A DNA stretch of 64,000 bases from Prostheceraeus crozeri (GCA_907163375.1 CAJQUW010006392.1:57669-121668), one strand, 5' to 3'; counted from the stretch's first letter, positions 11,361-21,728 are shown. Notes: generated from the sequence alone by a model not told the origin. Made by a program: numbers and translations.

Positions 11361-11957
11361 CTACTGTAGTTGATCATCATCAACATGGACATCATTTTTA
11401 AAGGTTATGGAGACAAGATAGGGATTCAACGTAAATAACCTTCCGTCCCTGCGCGGACCCATGTAGATGGTTTGAATTTTAATTTCGAAGGAGTAGAATC
11501 CTTTTCCCAAAATGGGGAGTGGTTTGCAATTGAGTAAGTCGAATTCGCTGCCCTCCTTTTCATGGATGATGAGACAGTGTCTATCCATATGAACATACAT
11601 GTATCGTCCTTCCATGATGGGAACTTGTGACCGCTTCCCATTGTGTCGAACAATTTCTTTGGGAATGGTGAGATTTTCTTTCAGGAATTTTTCAAGAGTA
11701 TTGAATTGTAACCGTGTCCAATAGTCTAACGGTACACACACGGCCAGTCCACACTTTGTTGACATAACCTTTAGATAATCTATCCGATGACTTGGAGTTT
11801 TTATGGTCACGGCTTCTCCATGATGAGTTATCTTTTGATAGAAAGCATTTTTACACGATGCTAAAGTAAGGGAGTTCAGTATACCCAGTACGAGAGCAGA
11901 GGAAATGATGGCTTTGAGCAACTGCATGGTCAGCGCAAGGACGGAAATGATTGCCAT
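11361..11957 (-). CDS. Family Y protein Y2, copy A
   Basis: The frame is about 198 residues from the ATG at 11957; an upstream extension uses no ATG. It shares with Y1 the C-terminal signature LG(A/K)GFYSFxI followed by Y(M/V)GP and LNxxxxxI. Y2 ends in an acidic HVDDDQLQ tail. The N-terminus is moderately hydrophobic (a possible signal or membrane segment). The function is unknown. Confidence 0.6.
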   Translation of the reverse strand: MAIISVLALTMQLLKAIISSALVLGILNSLTLASCKNAFYQKITHHGEAVTIKTPSHRIDYLKVMSTKCGLAVCVPLDYWTRLQFNTLEKFLKENLTIPKEIVRHNGKRSQVPIMEGRYMYVHMDRHCLIIHEKEGSEFDLLNCKPLPILGKGFYSFEIKIQTIYMGPRRDGRLFTLNPYLVSITFKNDVHVDDDQLQ

Positions 11958-12401
11958 GAGCTCAGTCGTCCGTTTCACAACTAGACCTAGCTCCAATCAC
12001 ATGCGTTTCCCCTTTCACGTTTTCCCTGTCTTTGTTACGTGACAAAGTGAACACACGTGAACTTTTGATTGCGTGGGTGGAAACCTTTCCTATTTATACA
12101 CAAAGTCGTTCTAGTCCTCACAAAGACTTTAGTGACACATCCCTTCTAGCGAACAAAGACGCATTCATTTATGTAACAAAGAGCATAAAAGCGCAATGAC
12201 TCATGTTGTGTCACGCCCCTTTTCTCGAACAAAGACGCATTCATTTATCTAACAAAGAGCCTGATAGTAATGCACAAAGCGCAATGACTCATGTTGCTCT
12301 ATACACCATTACAAAATACTCAATGAAAAGAAATCTTTATTGCATCTACACAATGTGTCGAGCATCAAACAAAGTCGTGGATGTAAACACACTCAGTTGA
12401 A
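11958..12401. promoter_or_regulatory. Intergenic region with duplicated promoter-like block, copy A
   Basis: There is no supported gene. A block reading GACGCATTCATTTAT.TAACAAAGAGC..GCGCAATGACTCATG occurs twice (about 12160-12215 and 12235-12295), each ending in an AP-1 type TGACTCA. The same block recurs in copies B and C upstream of Y2, so it is probably its upstream control sequence. Confidence 0.4.
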
Positions 12402-12791
12402 TCATGACATGTTTGACAACGTACGCATTTCCTTCCAACGTCTCTTCTTTCTCTCCATAATTTTCTCCACATGACGACCATAAAATTGATCACTAAGAGT
12501 AATCCATTCTGTGCAATAAGATCCAAAACGAAGTGGTTTTTGCAAATCTTTCAACTCTATATAAGCAACGAGTCTACCCTTTACATCTTGAGGTTGTAAA
12601 CTCTCCATCAATGTTTTGAAGAGAGGAAGGCTTTCAGTTAGCACTACTTTCATATCATTCATCTTCATTTTAAATGTAAGTTTCCAAATTTGTAAAAATC
12701 CATCGAATCCTTGTTGATCAAGTGTCAAATGACACATGTGGTTACTTAAGGTACGATGCGCCATCATAAACGTTGTGACTATAGATTTCAC
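12402..12791 (-). CDS. Family X protein X2, copy A
   Basis: The frame is about 129 residues and diverges from X1 and X3. It keeps the family signature: LMESLxxxDVKGRL, an SYxxE motif and an FYGRHVEKI motif near the C-terminus. The first codon is not ATG; an ATG lies a few codons in (MMAHRT), so the start is uncertain. The function is unknown. Confidence 0.5.
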   Translation of the reverse strand: MKSIVTTFMMAHRTLSNHMCHLTLDQQGFDGFLQIWKLTFKMKMNDMKVVLTESLPLFKTLMESLQPQDVKGRLVAYIELKDLQKPLRFGSYCTEWITLSDQFYGRHVEKIMERKKRRWKEMRTLSNMS

Positions 12792-12937
12792 ATTGCTTCA
12801 ATGACTTCCACTATGAATAAAACATAAATAACAATCATGTTCCACTGTAAGTTTATTCAACACCAGACAAAATTTACAAGTACAGAATACACTTCATAAA
12901 ATGATCATCACTCATTCACAAGGAGTAAAAACATGTT

Positions 12938-13505
12938 TTACATAGACCCATGCTGTTGACAATAATATAGATACAGTTCATAAACGTCATAGAGACTACA
13001 ATGCCAGCGTGAAGAGAGTTTTGCAATGTAGGTGGCTTTATTTCTAGTATTACAATGGGATGGTGGTCTGTAAAGGTGATGTCTCTCACCGAAACATACA
13101 GCCATATCAAAAATCATTTCATCTCTAAACTTCTTTTAATCACAATGCAAATGATAGTCTTGTCTTACACGATCTACCCAACATGGTAAATATAAATTAT
13201 CAATGTGCAACTGAAGTGTTGTTGCTTCTCGTTCAGAATCATTTCCTAATATTTTAACAATATGAAAACCTGACAGCCACCGTTTGAAATCACTTATCAA
13301 ATACGTTTCATCTACAAATCCAATATGAATCAAAATAGAAGGATCAAGTCCATGCACATGACGTCGTGATCATTCGTCTTTGTGTGGAGGACAGTAGGCA
13401 AATCTATGATATACACCAACAACAGTTTGATCACTTGCTCTCATTGCAATAGCACTCAATTCCTGCATGGGTGTTCCCTCACTGTCTATTTAGATGACAA
13501 CCTAC
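12938..13505 (-). pseudogene. DEDDh exonuclease-like gene, copy A
   Basis: The region matches the copy B gene at 31815-32378, where the motifs are described. The segment around ILGNDSERE is nearly identical. The copy is broken. Confidence 0.5.
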
Positions 13506-13523
13506 AATATCAAAAAGACTTCA

Positions 13524-13700
13524 TTACAAGATAATACATTGAGCAGGAACTTTACAAGGATGTCTGTCCTTTACATAACAAAAAATACATACAACATGAT
13601 TACAATGTTTTATTTGAACATAACGCGCAAGACCGCGTTTTCCACATTCACTACATACTAACTGATTACGATACTGAAGATTTATCTTTGGTGGTAACGC
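13524..13700 (-). CDS. RING-like zinc protein, copy A
   Basis: This short Cys/His frame has the pattern CSEC, CNHVVCIFC and a closing C-x5-C pair, as in copy B. Its beginning overlaps the end of Y1 in another frame, so the start is uncertain. Confidence 0.45.
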   Translation of the reverse strand, partial: ALPPKINLQYRNQLVCSECGKRGLARYVQIKHCNHVVCIFCYVKDRHPCKVPAQCIIL

Positions 13701-14402
13701 AATCCTTCTTCGATGCGCGACGACGTTTAGGTTTAGTGACAGGTTCCTGACACTCTTTGACACAAGATTCAATGACTTTCTCAATGTGATCAAGTCCTGT
13801 TAACTCAGGTTGATGATGAATTTGAGCAATGCGCAAATTGAGAGAAATCAAATTCCCGTCAGATTGATGAGGTCCCATATAAACAGCAGGCACCTCAATA
13901 TGAAAGGAATAAAAGCCTGCACCTAACGATGACAATTCTGTTTCAACTGACTGTTCAACTGTCACTCCTGAAGTGACTTTACAATACTTGCTTTGTAAAA
14001 TATAGCAGCGAGTGCCGCGATTCAAAGGTTTATAATAAGAAGTTTTTTTTCTGGCCACAACTGTTATAGTTCACTAGGAATAAGAGCCTTTTGCCTCACA
14101 ACGTCTTCTAAAATGTCAAGCTGCTGACGCAACCAATTATCAATAGGGATACTCAGGTTTTGACCGCAACGATTTACTTGCGTATCCACCTTTGGTAAGT
14201 ATACCGCCGGCGTTTGAAGATAGAGTCGAACACCGTTGTAGTGCACTTGTTGTTTGTAGGTAGGATAGCCGTGAATTACCTTTTCAATTTTCGGATTCCA
14301 CAGCTCGAGATGTTGAGGATTCAGTGATGCAGCAGTTGGAGTAGGATTCATGGCCATGGCAGTCTGTAACGAAAGAATACAACTAAGTACATTCACGATC
14401 AT
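13666..14402 (-). pseudogene. Family Y protein Y1, copy A (broken)
   Basis: The region matches the copy B frame at 30838-31641. It has a hydrophobic N-terminus after the ATG at 14402, conserved LSIPIDNWLRQQL and LGAGFYSFHIEV segments, and a lysine/arginine-rich C-terminus (KPKRRRASKK). It carries about one break. Confidence 0.55.
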
Positions 14403-14480
14403 CAGAGAAAAGAAACTTGTTAGCTTAGCAGTGACATATGAGGTGGCCCTTAAGAGGACCTTTTGGAGCGTTCACATGAT

Positions 14481-14711
14481 TTAAAACTTATCACCAAAGT
14501 CTAAGTCTTCGTCATCGTCCAGTAAATTAAATGTCTTGGGCTCAGGACCCGAATTAAGTTTCAATTCCCTAAAAGACTTAAACGTAAAGCGTCTAGGTGG
14601 TGGAGGCGGTGGCGGTGATGGTTCAACAAAATAAGCTTGTACAATCATCGGCCACACACTCTCCTGCGTCTCTCTTCTAAAATGTTGGTAAGGTTTAGGC
14701 CACACAGTCAT
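14481..14711 (-). CDS. Proline-rich protein with acidic tail, copy A
   Basis: A 76-residue frame starts at MTVWPKPYQHF and has a run of prolines in the middle. It ends in an acidic stretch closing with DLDFGDKF. Upstream in-frame codons lack ATG, so this start is preferred. Acidic tails ending in Phe are known from single-stranded DNA-binding proteins such as bacterial SSB and phage T7 gp2.5. The resemblance is suggestive only. Confidence 0.5.
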   Translation of the reverse strand: MTVWPKPYQHFRRETQESVWPMIVQAYFVEPSPPPPPPPRRFTFKSFRELKLNSGPEPKTFNLLDDDEDLDFGDKF

Positions 14712-14838
14712 GACACTCACTTGTAAATCTCCAAACAGGATTGAATCAGACAAAATTGAGACGGAGAATGCCTTTCGCAAGTCACACACGCTTTCCAAGT
14801 GAAGAGAATGAAATGAAGAGAAAATGGGGAGACGTCTG

Positions 14839-14846
14839 TTTTTATA
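14839..14846 (-). promoter_or_regulatory. TATA box of the proline-rich gene, copy A
   Basis: TATAAAAA lies on the minus strand, with a CCAAT motif about 35 bases upstream (GAGCCAATCAGAG). Both are conserved in B (30468-30475) and C (62479-62486). Confidence 0.55.
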
Positions 14847-14985
14847 GTCTCCTGCGAATCCACATTTGACACTATGAGAGCCAATCAGAGACCTTCGTTT
14901 CTCCCCTGACTTCGTTGCAGCAGGGAAAAAGGAGGCACGCGGACGACTGACTCATGAATGCTTTTCCCAAATCTTGTAGTCAAAT

Positions 14986-15477
14986 CTAGTTTAGCACATT
15001 CAGTTGAATATGAATGTGTTTTATGCGACATAAGAGCAAGTTGGATCCATGCTCATGAAATGAATCTAGTCGAGATGCAATTCTTGCCATGTGTCGCTGA
15101 TAGAAATCTTTGGGATCATGTATCGTCTCTGCAGAATAGGAAGCAAAATGAAACGCTACACGCTCACCTGCATGTTCATCAGTCACTTTCTCAAATTCAA
15201 TCTCTGCATCTAATCGTCCTTTCACATCTTTATTTATCAAACTTTCCATGAGCTGTTGGGAAACGAAGTCACCTTTAGCGATAGCAAATTTTAAGTCTGC
15301 CTCCTCATGATAAAATGAGATGATGTAGTCCCTAATCACACCACGAAGACTTTGTCGATGAAAACATAGTGAACAAAATTCATTCGTAAACTCTACTGCT
15401 TCTGTCATCTTTCTTCCTATCACTTTGGAGACATAGCATGAATGACGTTCAGATGCAGAATGGGACGCTGATTCCAA
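14986..15477 (-). CDS. Family X protein X1, copy A
   Basis: A frame of up to 163 residues, probably starting at the internal ATG of MTEAVEFTNEF. It carries the family X signature with FHRQSLRGVIRDYI at the N-terminus and DFYQRHMARIASRLDSFH and LLLCRIKHI at the C-terminus. It lies next to the terminal repeat, the outermost gene on this side, with its promoter side facing the element end. The function is unknown. Confidence 0.65.
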   Translation of the reverse strand: MESASHSASERHSCYVSKVIGRKMTEAVEFTNEFCSLCFHRQSLRGVIRDYIISFYHEEADLKFAIAKGDFVSQQLMESLINKDVKGRLDAEIEFEKVTDEHAGERVAFHFASYSAETIHDPKDFYQRHMARIASRLDSFHEHGSNLLLCRIKHIHIQLNVLN

Positions 15478-15499
15478 ATCTGGTCTATATTTTCCCGTC

Positions 15500-16265
15500 C
15501 GAGGCTTGCTTCACCTGCTAGAGCAATTTTCGTAAAAATTCTAACTCTGTCGTTTTTTCGCCAATGTCCAAAACTTTCAATAACGTCTCACCTCTAAACG
15601 AAGGCAGACAGGAACAAGCCGTGTCTTCCACTGAATTTTGTCTCATTTTAGCTTTCAAACGAGCTATTGCACGACTTTCTACGATCTCTACAGCCAAAGT
15701 TGGAAGTTTGACAGGAGGGGGGGGACGTCGTCAAAACGTTTTCTCTCCGATTTGCTGGAGACATCCTTCCTAAGCCAAAATTTCACGTAGAGTCCGAATC
15801 TGGCCTCCGTTTTCCCATCCGAATCCTCCTTCATGACGAAAAACGACTTTTCTCATCCCAAAACATCCAACACCCAACTTTTCCAATTCTGCCGCTCCAC
15901 CCCTTGCCTCTCAGGAAAACTCCTCCCTGCCTTCCTTCCCCACCCAAAATTTCACGCAGATTCCAAATCTAAACTCCACTTTCACATCCAAACCCTCCTT
16001 CATGACGATTTCCAACTTTTCTCATCCCAAAACCAACAACACCCACCCTTTTCCAACTCTATCTCTCACACATTCCTATCACCTTCCTTCCCATCCCTTG
16101 CCCGAAAACTCCTTCCTTCCTTCCAGAGGGGGGTAAGGACCCGTTTCCTCCTCTCGGACCCATTCCTCCCAACACATCCTTGGCCACCTCCCTCACCTTC
16201 CGTCCAGAGGGGGGGATGAGTCAGCATTTCGCATTTTGGACTTGCGCCTGCCACGGGTTACTACT
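15500..16265. repeat. Right terminal repeat of copy A
   Basis: The sequence is built from modules with long G runs (GAGGGGGGG), GAAACATCCTTCC and TTTTCTCATCCCAAAAC. It matches the ends of copies B and C and closes with TGAGTCAG...GGTTACTACT at 16265, where similarity stops. Confidence 0.75.
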
Positions 16266-16299
16266 CTAACTGGTTAGTTTATATACTTCATCAGCGACA

Positions 16300-16640
16300 T
16301 CATCAATGATCAAGCATTGGTTCGCAAAGCATCTGCACGCATACTTTTGGTACTTATAGTTTCAAAGTGAAGTTTTAACCTAAATCACACTTGTCTACAG
16401 TTCGTTCAGAAAACAGAAACCAAGTTCATTGGAAAGCAAACCGTAGACAAGTGTGATTTAGGTTAAAACTTCATTTTGAAACTGTCTTCTGTAAGAACTA
16501 ATGAATTGAGGTAAGAGGCGCATATAAAGACATAAGTAATAATCTCTCCTATAATGTTAGATGCCAAAATTTAAACAAACGTGATAAAATCTATCTAAGC
16601 CTAAAGTATGCTTGCAGATGCTTTGCGACATGATTGACGC
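16300..16640. mobile_element. MITE-like element with nested inverted repeats
   Basis: The outer arms are CGCAAAGCATCTGCACGCATACTTT (about 16322-16347) and its inverse near 16606-16630. Within them is a 41-bp inverted repeat, 16358-16398 against 16443-16483, with one mismatch, which can form a long hairpin. There is no coding sequence. Confidence 0.65.
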
Positions 16641-17168
16641 ATTGCTTGTTATTTTAGGTCTACAGAAGCTCTGTTTAATTCATACATTGACTTGAATGTT
16701 AATCTCATCATAATTTTGCATGCTATTTATAATTGATGCTGGCATAGTAAATACTGCTTAATTTAATTTACAAATTTTGTTTCATTTGTGCTTTTATATA
16801 TAATACATCATGTAATTCTTGCATGGATGCATCCTATACATATCCTTGCTTTTTACGATCGTATGAATCCAGCCTGAAATGTCATTGAAAAATATTTCCT
16901 TTTTCAGAGACAATGATTCTCACATTTCCGGATAAGATTGGGATATCAAACCAAGTAGGCATATACATGGATTCTACGTGGAACTGTTTGCAAGTGTGAA
17001 GGCAATTGCTGCACAAGGAATTGTTTAAGTATTGCCGAACTGCTGTCAAGCTTCCCAGGCACTGTTATTTTAGTCAACTATCCCAGGCAGTGTTACTGTG
17101 GTACGTGGCTATAATTTCATGAAGAATAAACCTATCATTTGACATGTTTGACTTTTCTCTTTAGGTAG
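16641..17168. other. AT-rich spacer
   Basis: I see no gene or repeat boundary here beyond short AT-rich runs. Confidence 0.4.
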
Positions 17169-17272
17169 GATCCGCCCTGTTGCTTGTAAAAACGGGCTTT
17201 CATTTAATCTCCAGCTAAAATACAGAGCACTGGAGATTAAATGAAAGCCCGTAAATCAAGCAGCAGGGCGGA
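17169..17272. repeat. Long hairpin (about 42-bp arms)
   Basis: The arms CCGCCCTGTTGCTTG...GATTAAATGAAAGCCC (17169-17211 and 17230-17272) are inverse copies with a few mismatches around an 18-bp loop. The hairpin sits upstream of the minus-strand Penelope-like fragment and could be part of that element's terminal structure. Confidence 0.6.
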
Positions 17273-17399
17273 TTTTTTGGAACCTCCTTCGGGTACACGA
17301 GTTCGTACCGGTTACGTGACGGTAGGAACGACCCGTTTACCGGGCCGAGTTCGTGTAACGAACACGTACCGGAGGCGGGCGATCTAACGGGTACCTCTG

Positions 17400-17870
17400 C
17401 TTTAGCCAAAGACCGGTAATCTTTACTTTATGTTTTTCTTCTACAAGTTTAATTTTGTTACGTACTTCTCGTAAAATTAGTAACCTTAGTAGACAATTGC
17501 GTATCCAAGGTAATCGACTATATATGTCATCACTGCAGATTTTTAGAGATTTTTCATTACACCTTATTTTGCGCTTCACGCAAGATACGTGTGATTCAAC
17601 ATGGTACTCTTTTTCACCGTTAGTTACTGCTTCGATTTTTGCTAACTAAAACTGTAGAAACTTTGGTATGGTTTTTAGGAATTTACATTTTTCGAAATAT
17701 TCTAAATCTGCTTGCAGTTTGAAGCGCTTTTCAGTTAGTTTTTCTAATATTTTGCTGTCAGATACTGGAATAGTGTACAATTTATTTGTGCTAAGGAAGC
17801 AGATTGGGAGATTCACGATGAAATTTCTGAATTTATTCTTCACATTGAATTTTCTGTAACTCAAAGTATG
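17400..17870 (-). pseudogene. Penelope-like element N-terminal fragment (inverted)
   Basis: The minus strand reads LYTIPVSDSKILEKLTEKRF and then LEYFEKCKFLKTIPKF, a pattern like the N-terminal region of Penelope-like retroelement proteins (a Lys-rich helix followed by 'FLxxCxxxxixPkFxxf'). It is separated by stops and lies head to head with the plus-strand reverse transcriptase fragment that follows, so the two pieces come from two copies or an inverted one. Confidence 0.45.
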
Positions 17871-18207
17871 AAACGTGACCTGATAACTGTAGCAAACAAT
17901 TTTGAAAAAGAACCTAAGTCTACATGCAATGAAAAGACTAGCAGACAGTTACACTCCACTCTAAATAAATTAGCAAAACAAAAAGAAATAAAATTTTGTA
18001 GTTTGATAAAGGTAATGGTATTGTAGTTCTAGACAGTGAAGACTACAACCAAAATATGATGAAAATATTAGATGATAAGTCCAAGTTCAAAAAGATGACA
18101 ATACCGGATGACGCAAAAAAGTATCCTACTGTCATGGAAGAAGGTCGCCTGTATAGGTATCCAGTAAAGTACGTTAAAAGATGTGTGACGGATGATACTT
18201 ACAAGTA

Positions 18208-19659
18208 CAGTCCCTTGCAAAAGTTTAGAATCAAAATCCATTCTTCCAAAAAAAGGATTTTATTCAAATTATAACAAATGCGTCTCAATATTTTCCTGAT
18301 TTAAAATGCCAGACTGTCTAGAAAATAGGATGTCTATGAAGGATAGTGTCAATTGTCACTCGCTTTATCAATATTTGGTGTGTTGTCCCCTTGCTTCAAT
18401 AATTGAAGCCAAGCGGGAAGGCATGGAATGCACGAGTCGGCGACAATATTCGGGTGTTATTTTCGTCGACCAAGCAAGCTTGATGCATTCTTTCAAGTGA
18501 TCAAGAGAACGAGGCTTCATGGCAGCAACTTCGGACTTCAATTTGTTCCATGCATTTTCTATTGGATTGCAATCAGGTGAATTGCCGGGCCATTCCAGCA
18601 CCGTGATATCTTCTGAATCAAGCCACTGAGAGACTACTTTTGCTCGATGGCAAGGCGCACCATCATGCATTAGAATACCTGTGGAATGAATTGTCATGTG
18701 TGTACTCAATTTCTCTTTCAACAGATCGAGGTACGTTGACGCATTCATGGTTTTCCCTTTAGGAAGGAAGAATAGACCACCTCTTCCTTGAGAGCTGATA
18801 GAGCCCCAAATCATTTGCTTGACTGGGTGTTTCATTGTTTGGACCACATATCTGGGGTTGTATCGTTGTGAAGTCGGACGACGGACTGCTAACTGACGGG
18901 AACCAAACTGTTCGATGGAGCACTCATCGGTCCACATCACAGTGTCCCACTGTTCAGCAGTCCAGTGAGCATACTTTCTCGCAAAGGCAAGTCTCTTCTT
19001 AACCATAGACACCGTTAATCTCGGTTTGTGTGCTGGGCGATAACTTCTGAGGCCCATTTCCTTAGAAAGACGTCGACTGAGAGTACTTGTGCTTGTGGTT
19101 GTACCAGTCGCTTTCAGTCCTTGGACCAATACAGGGAGGCTAACAGAAAGATTTCGTTGCACGGCTAATTTCAGATATCTTTCATCGCGTTTCGTTGTGG
19201 CTCGTGGCCTCCCAGACCTCGGTGCATCGCAGAATCTGCCATTTGTCGACTCATGCTTCTTGATAGCGACGTGAACAGCTTTTTGACTGATCTTCAGTTG
19301 TTCAGCAATTTCTCGTTGAGTCAAACCATTCTCATAAAGTACAAATGCCTGTGCACGAATAGTAGGAGAAACCGAGTTGCGTTTACCCATAACAGATGAG
19401 ACGACGATAACAAATGTTTCGAAACTATGCAGACAGTGTGTGTATGGATGAATTATAGTGTCATGAAAGATATCTATGCCGTTACTTAGCAACTATGATG
19501 ACTGAAAGTCTCTTCTGTTAATGGCATAGGAAGCTATCTTGATTTGCTGAGTCACTTCGATCAAACGGGAAAGCGTTGTGTCTAAAAATGGTAAAATGTG
19601 TGAACTTAATCTGATAAAATAATTAATTAATTCTGATTCTAAACTTTTGCAAGGGACTG
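18208..19659 (-). mobile_element. Tc1/mariner-type transposon, apparently intact
   Basis: A 1452-bp element is bounded by TA duplications (18206-18207, 19660-19661). Its inverted ends begin CAGTCCCTTGCAAAAG and are identical for 26 bp, with one mismatch and a few further matches. It contains one full transposase frame. It is inserted in the Penelope-like reverse transcriptase, so it is younger than that copy's death or caused it. Confidence 0.9.
18368..19390 (-). CDS. Tc1-family DD34E transposase
   Basis: The 340-residue frame starts at MGKRNSVSPT; in-frame codons upstream extend it but the Tc1-typical start is this Met. N-terminal paired-type helix-turn-helix residues (about 10-50, LTQREIAEQL) precede the GRPR-like motif SGRPRATT (about 59-66). 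The DDE catalytic triad is complete: D155 (MWTDECS), D243 (MHDGAPCH) and E278 (CNPIENAW), with 34 residues between the last two, the Tc1 spacing. No stop or frameshift is visible, so the protein may be functional. It would bind the element ends and perform cut-and-paste transposition into TA. Confidence 0.92.
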   Translation of the reverse strand: MGKRNSVSPTIRAQAFVLYENGLTQREIAEQLKISQKAVHVAIKKHESTNGRFCDAPRSGRPRATTKRDERYLKLAVQRNLSVSLPVLVQGLKATGTTTSTSTLSRRLSKEMGLRSYRPAHKPRLTVSMVKKRLAFARKYAHWTAEQWDTVMWTDECSIEQFGSRQLAVRRPTSQRYNPRYVVQTMKHPVKQMIWGSISSQGRGGLFFLPKGKTMNASTYLDLLKEKLSTHMTIHSTGILMHDGAPCHRAKVVSQWLDSEDITVLEWPGNSPDCNPIENAWNKLKSEVAAMKPRSLDHLKECIKLAWSTKITPEYCRRLVHSMPSRLASIIEARGQHTKY

Positions 19660-19760
19660 TATATTATACCATCTGGCAGCGACCCGGCAAAAATGTACGG
19701 TACAATAAAAGTACACAAAGATAATGCCCCAGCCAGGCCAATTGTTAGTACAACACCGTA

Positions 19761-20417
19761 GACCACTTATCAGACAATTTGTGAGCCACATCAGTATTTT
19801 GGCAGTTACTGAGTATTATCAGACAAATTTCCTGTTTGTCAGACAATTTTTGTCTCATCGCACGAACTGAATTACATTATTGCGTTTACTGCCTATCATA
19901 CTACTTATGACTAATATATACACTTTTATTGAAATTGGATGGTATCCTTGATAATTTTCAATTATAGAATATGCAATGTTGTAAATAAGTAGGGTTCTTT
20001 GCATACACCTTGAGGCATGACAATAACAGGTCTGGATATTTGACGTACTGATGCCATCTTTTAATTTTGTTTTTACAATGTTTTTTTAACAGCTTTTGAG
20101 GGTCTATATACTTCCCTAAAGTTGACATTGTCACAATAAAGTCAGTAAAAAAGTATCAGTGGAGCACAGTTAGAACCGATGTGATTAGGAGTGACTAATT
20201 GCCATTAGCTGATGTTGAATAGTTTGATCATATTCAAACACTTTGAGTTTGAGAGACAATACTTGCAGAAAAGTAGACAGAATTGTCTGATATTTTGGCG
20301 AATAATTGTCTCATATTGTGTGCTCTGAACAGCCACTTTTGGTTGTCCATTGTCTCATGTTGTCTGTTGCAATTGTCTGATCATTTTGGCTGTTATTTTG
20401 TCTGATTTTTGGCTGTC
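19761..20417. mobile_element. 657-bp MITE in the Penelope-like element
   Basis: Imperfect inverted ends share GAC...ATCAGACAA (GACCACTTATCAGACAATT against GACAGCCAAAAATCAGACAA). TA lies on each side (19759-19760, 20418-20419). It splits the reverse transcriptase between PARPIVS and NYTLARYL. The interior repeats TTGTCTGAT and TTGTCTCAT motifs, with no coding sequence. Confidence 0.6.
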
Positions 20418-20876
20418 TACAGTTTGCAGTGAAGAGGCTCTTATAATTACACCTTGGCTAGATACCTAGACAATATCATTAAACAGCATATAAATAAAAA
20501 GTAGTTATTGAGTTCAACAACCGAGTTCATAGACAAAATAAAAGAAAATCAAAGTGTTTTTAACAATAATAATGATCTTGTCAGTTTTGATGTCCAATCC
20601 TTATTTACTAACGTACCTGTAATTGAAGTAGTAGACATTGCCGCAGATCTGGTGGTATGTAATAGTTCAAATAACAAACCTCAGTATGGTAAGATGTATT
20701 CGTAAAACTATGACAGTTTGCTACTAAAGGTAGCTTTTTATTCAACAATGATATGTGTCAACAAATAGACGGAGTGTCAATGGGATCCCCATTAGCTCCT
20801 ACATTGGCAAATTTATTTCTAGCTGAATTGGAACAAACTTGGATGAGCGAATCTTTTCCACCGTTATTCTATTCTA

Positions 20877-21095
20877 CACTCTAAACCAGCACCTCCTAAA
20901 TCACACACTAAAGCCAGACACTATTCGTAACTAATAAAAAAATCCTAAAGCAAAGCGTTTTAGGAGGCTAGCGCACTAGGGTTATTGTTCTCTTTAGTAC
21001 GTCAACATTCTATTTCACGCAACCTCCTAAAACTCTAGTGTGTGGCGCTTTAGGATGCAGGTTTCCTCGATTTTAGGAGGTGCTGATTTACAGTG
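20877..21095. mobile_element. 219-bp MITE, TA-flanked
   Basis: The ends CACTCTAAACCAGCACCTCC and the inverse of CACTGTAAATCAGCACCTCC are flanked by TA (20875-20876 and 21096-21097). Removing the insert plus one TA leaves the reverse transcriptase reading PLFYSRCVDDC in one frame, confirming the boundaries. It is non-coding and probably mobilised by a Tc1/mariner-type enzyme. Confidence 0.85.
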
Positions 21096-21728
21096 TAGAT
21101 GCGTAGACGATTGTATGTGTGTGTTTGATGACAGAACAATTATTAGTAAATTTCATGATTTCCTAATAAGCAACACCCTAACCTAAAATTTACAACTGAA
21201 ATTGGTAACTGTAAACTCCCATTTTTAGATGTAATGATTGATACTGAAAATTCACTGCAAACATCCATTTACCGTAGGAATACGTACACTGGCTTACTAC
21301 TTAATTATAACTCCATCTGTCCTAAACAATGGAAAGATGGATTGATAAACGGCATGCTACGTAGAGCATATATGGTATCAAGCAGTTGGCACACCTTTCA
21401 CAGTGAAATGAAAAATAAAATCGATATTTTTCAAAAAATGGTTATCCTAAGTCAATAATAGAAAAAGCCGTAAACATTTTCCTGAATAAAAAAAAATACC
21501 AAATCACATGTATAAGTACAGCCAAATACGAGTGGACAAACAAGTAATGATTCTGATGATCTTATATATGCAGCAACAGTGGGCAAAACACGACCTCTCC
21601 TGCCCGACATGACAACCAACATGCCCCATCCTGGACAAACTCTGCTTGTCGTCTCAACCTTCTCTCTGCTCTTTCCATCCTTCCATTCCACCTCCAACCC
21701 ACACTCTCCTATTGCCTCCTGTCCAACG

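Larger units (their letters stand above)
421..16265 (+). mobile_element. Polinton-like element, copy A (fossil)
   Basis: This is a virus-derived element with a protein-primed family B DNA polymerase on the plus strand and accessory genes on the minus strand, matching copy B (inverted) and copy C. Its right end at 16265 carries the same terminus as the other copies, ending in ACTACT. The matching left terminus is not visible here. Parts in order: X3, TATA leader, polymerase, poly(A)-signal repeat array, control region, TBP-like gene, U, Y2, X2, exonuclease-like, RING-like, Y1, proline-rich, X1 and terminal repeat. A LINE and a MITE are inserted in it. It is broken at several places, yet remains very similar by eye to B, so it is probably young in evolutionary terms. 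Confidence 0.8.
17870..21500 (+). pseudogene. Penelope-like element reverse transcriptase (interrupted)
   Basis: Scattered frames match Penelope-like reverse transcriptase in order: FDKGNGIVVLDSEDY; MYGTIKVHKDNAPARPIVS; DLVSFDVQSLFTNVPV; GVSMGSPLAPTLANLF; RCVDDCMCVF (catalytic VDD); LPFLDVMI; YRRNTYTGLLLNYNS. Frameshifts separate several blocks, and a Tc1 element and two MITEs are inserted. No GIY-YIG endonuclease is seen downstream; the sequence changes to minisatellites near 21560. The copy is dead. Confidence 0.8.

Noticed and set aside
17169-17272. Hammerhead ribozyme, as found in some Penelope-like elements
   Set aside because: No CTGATGA core or GAAA partner is present in or near the hairpin.
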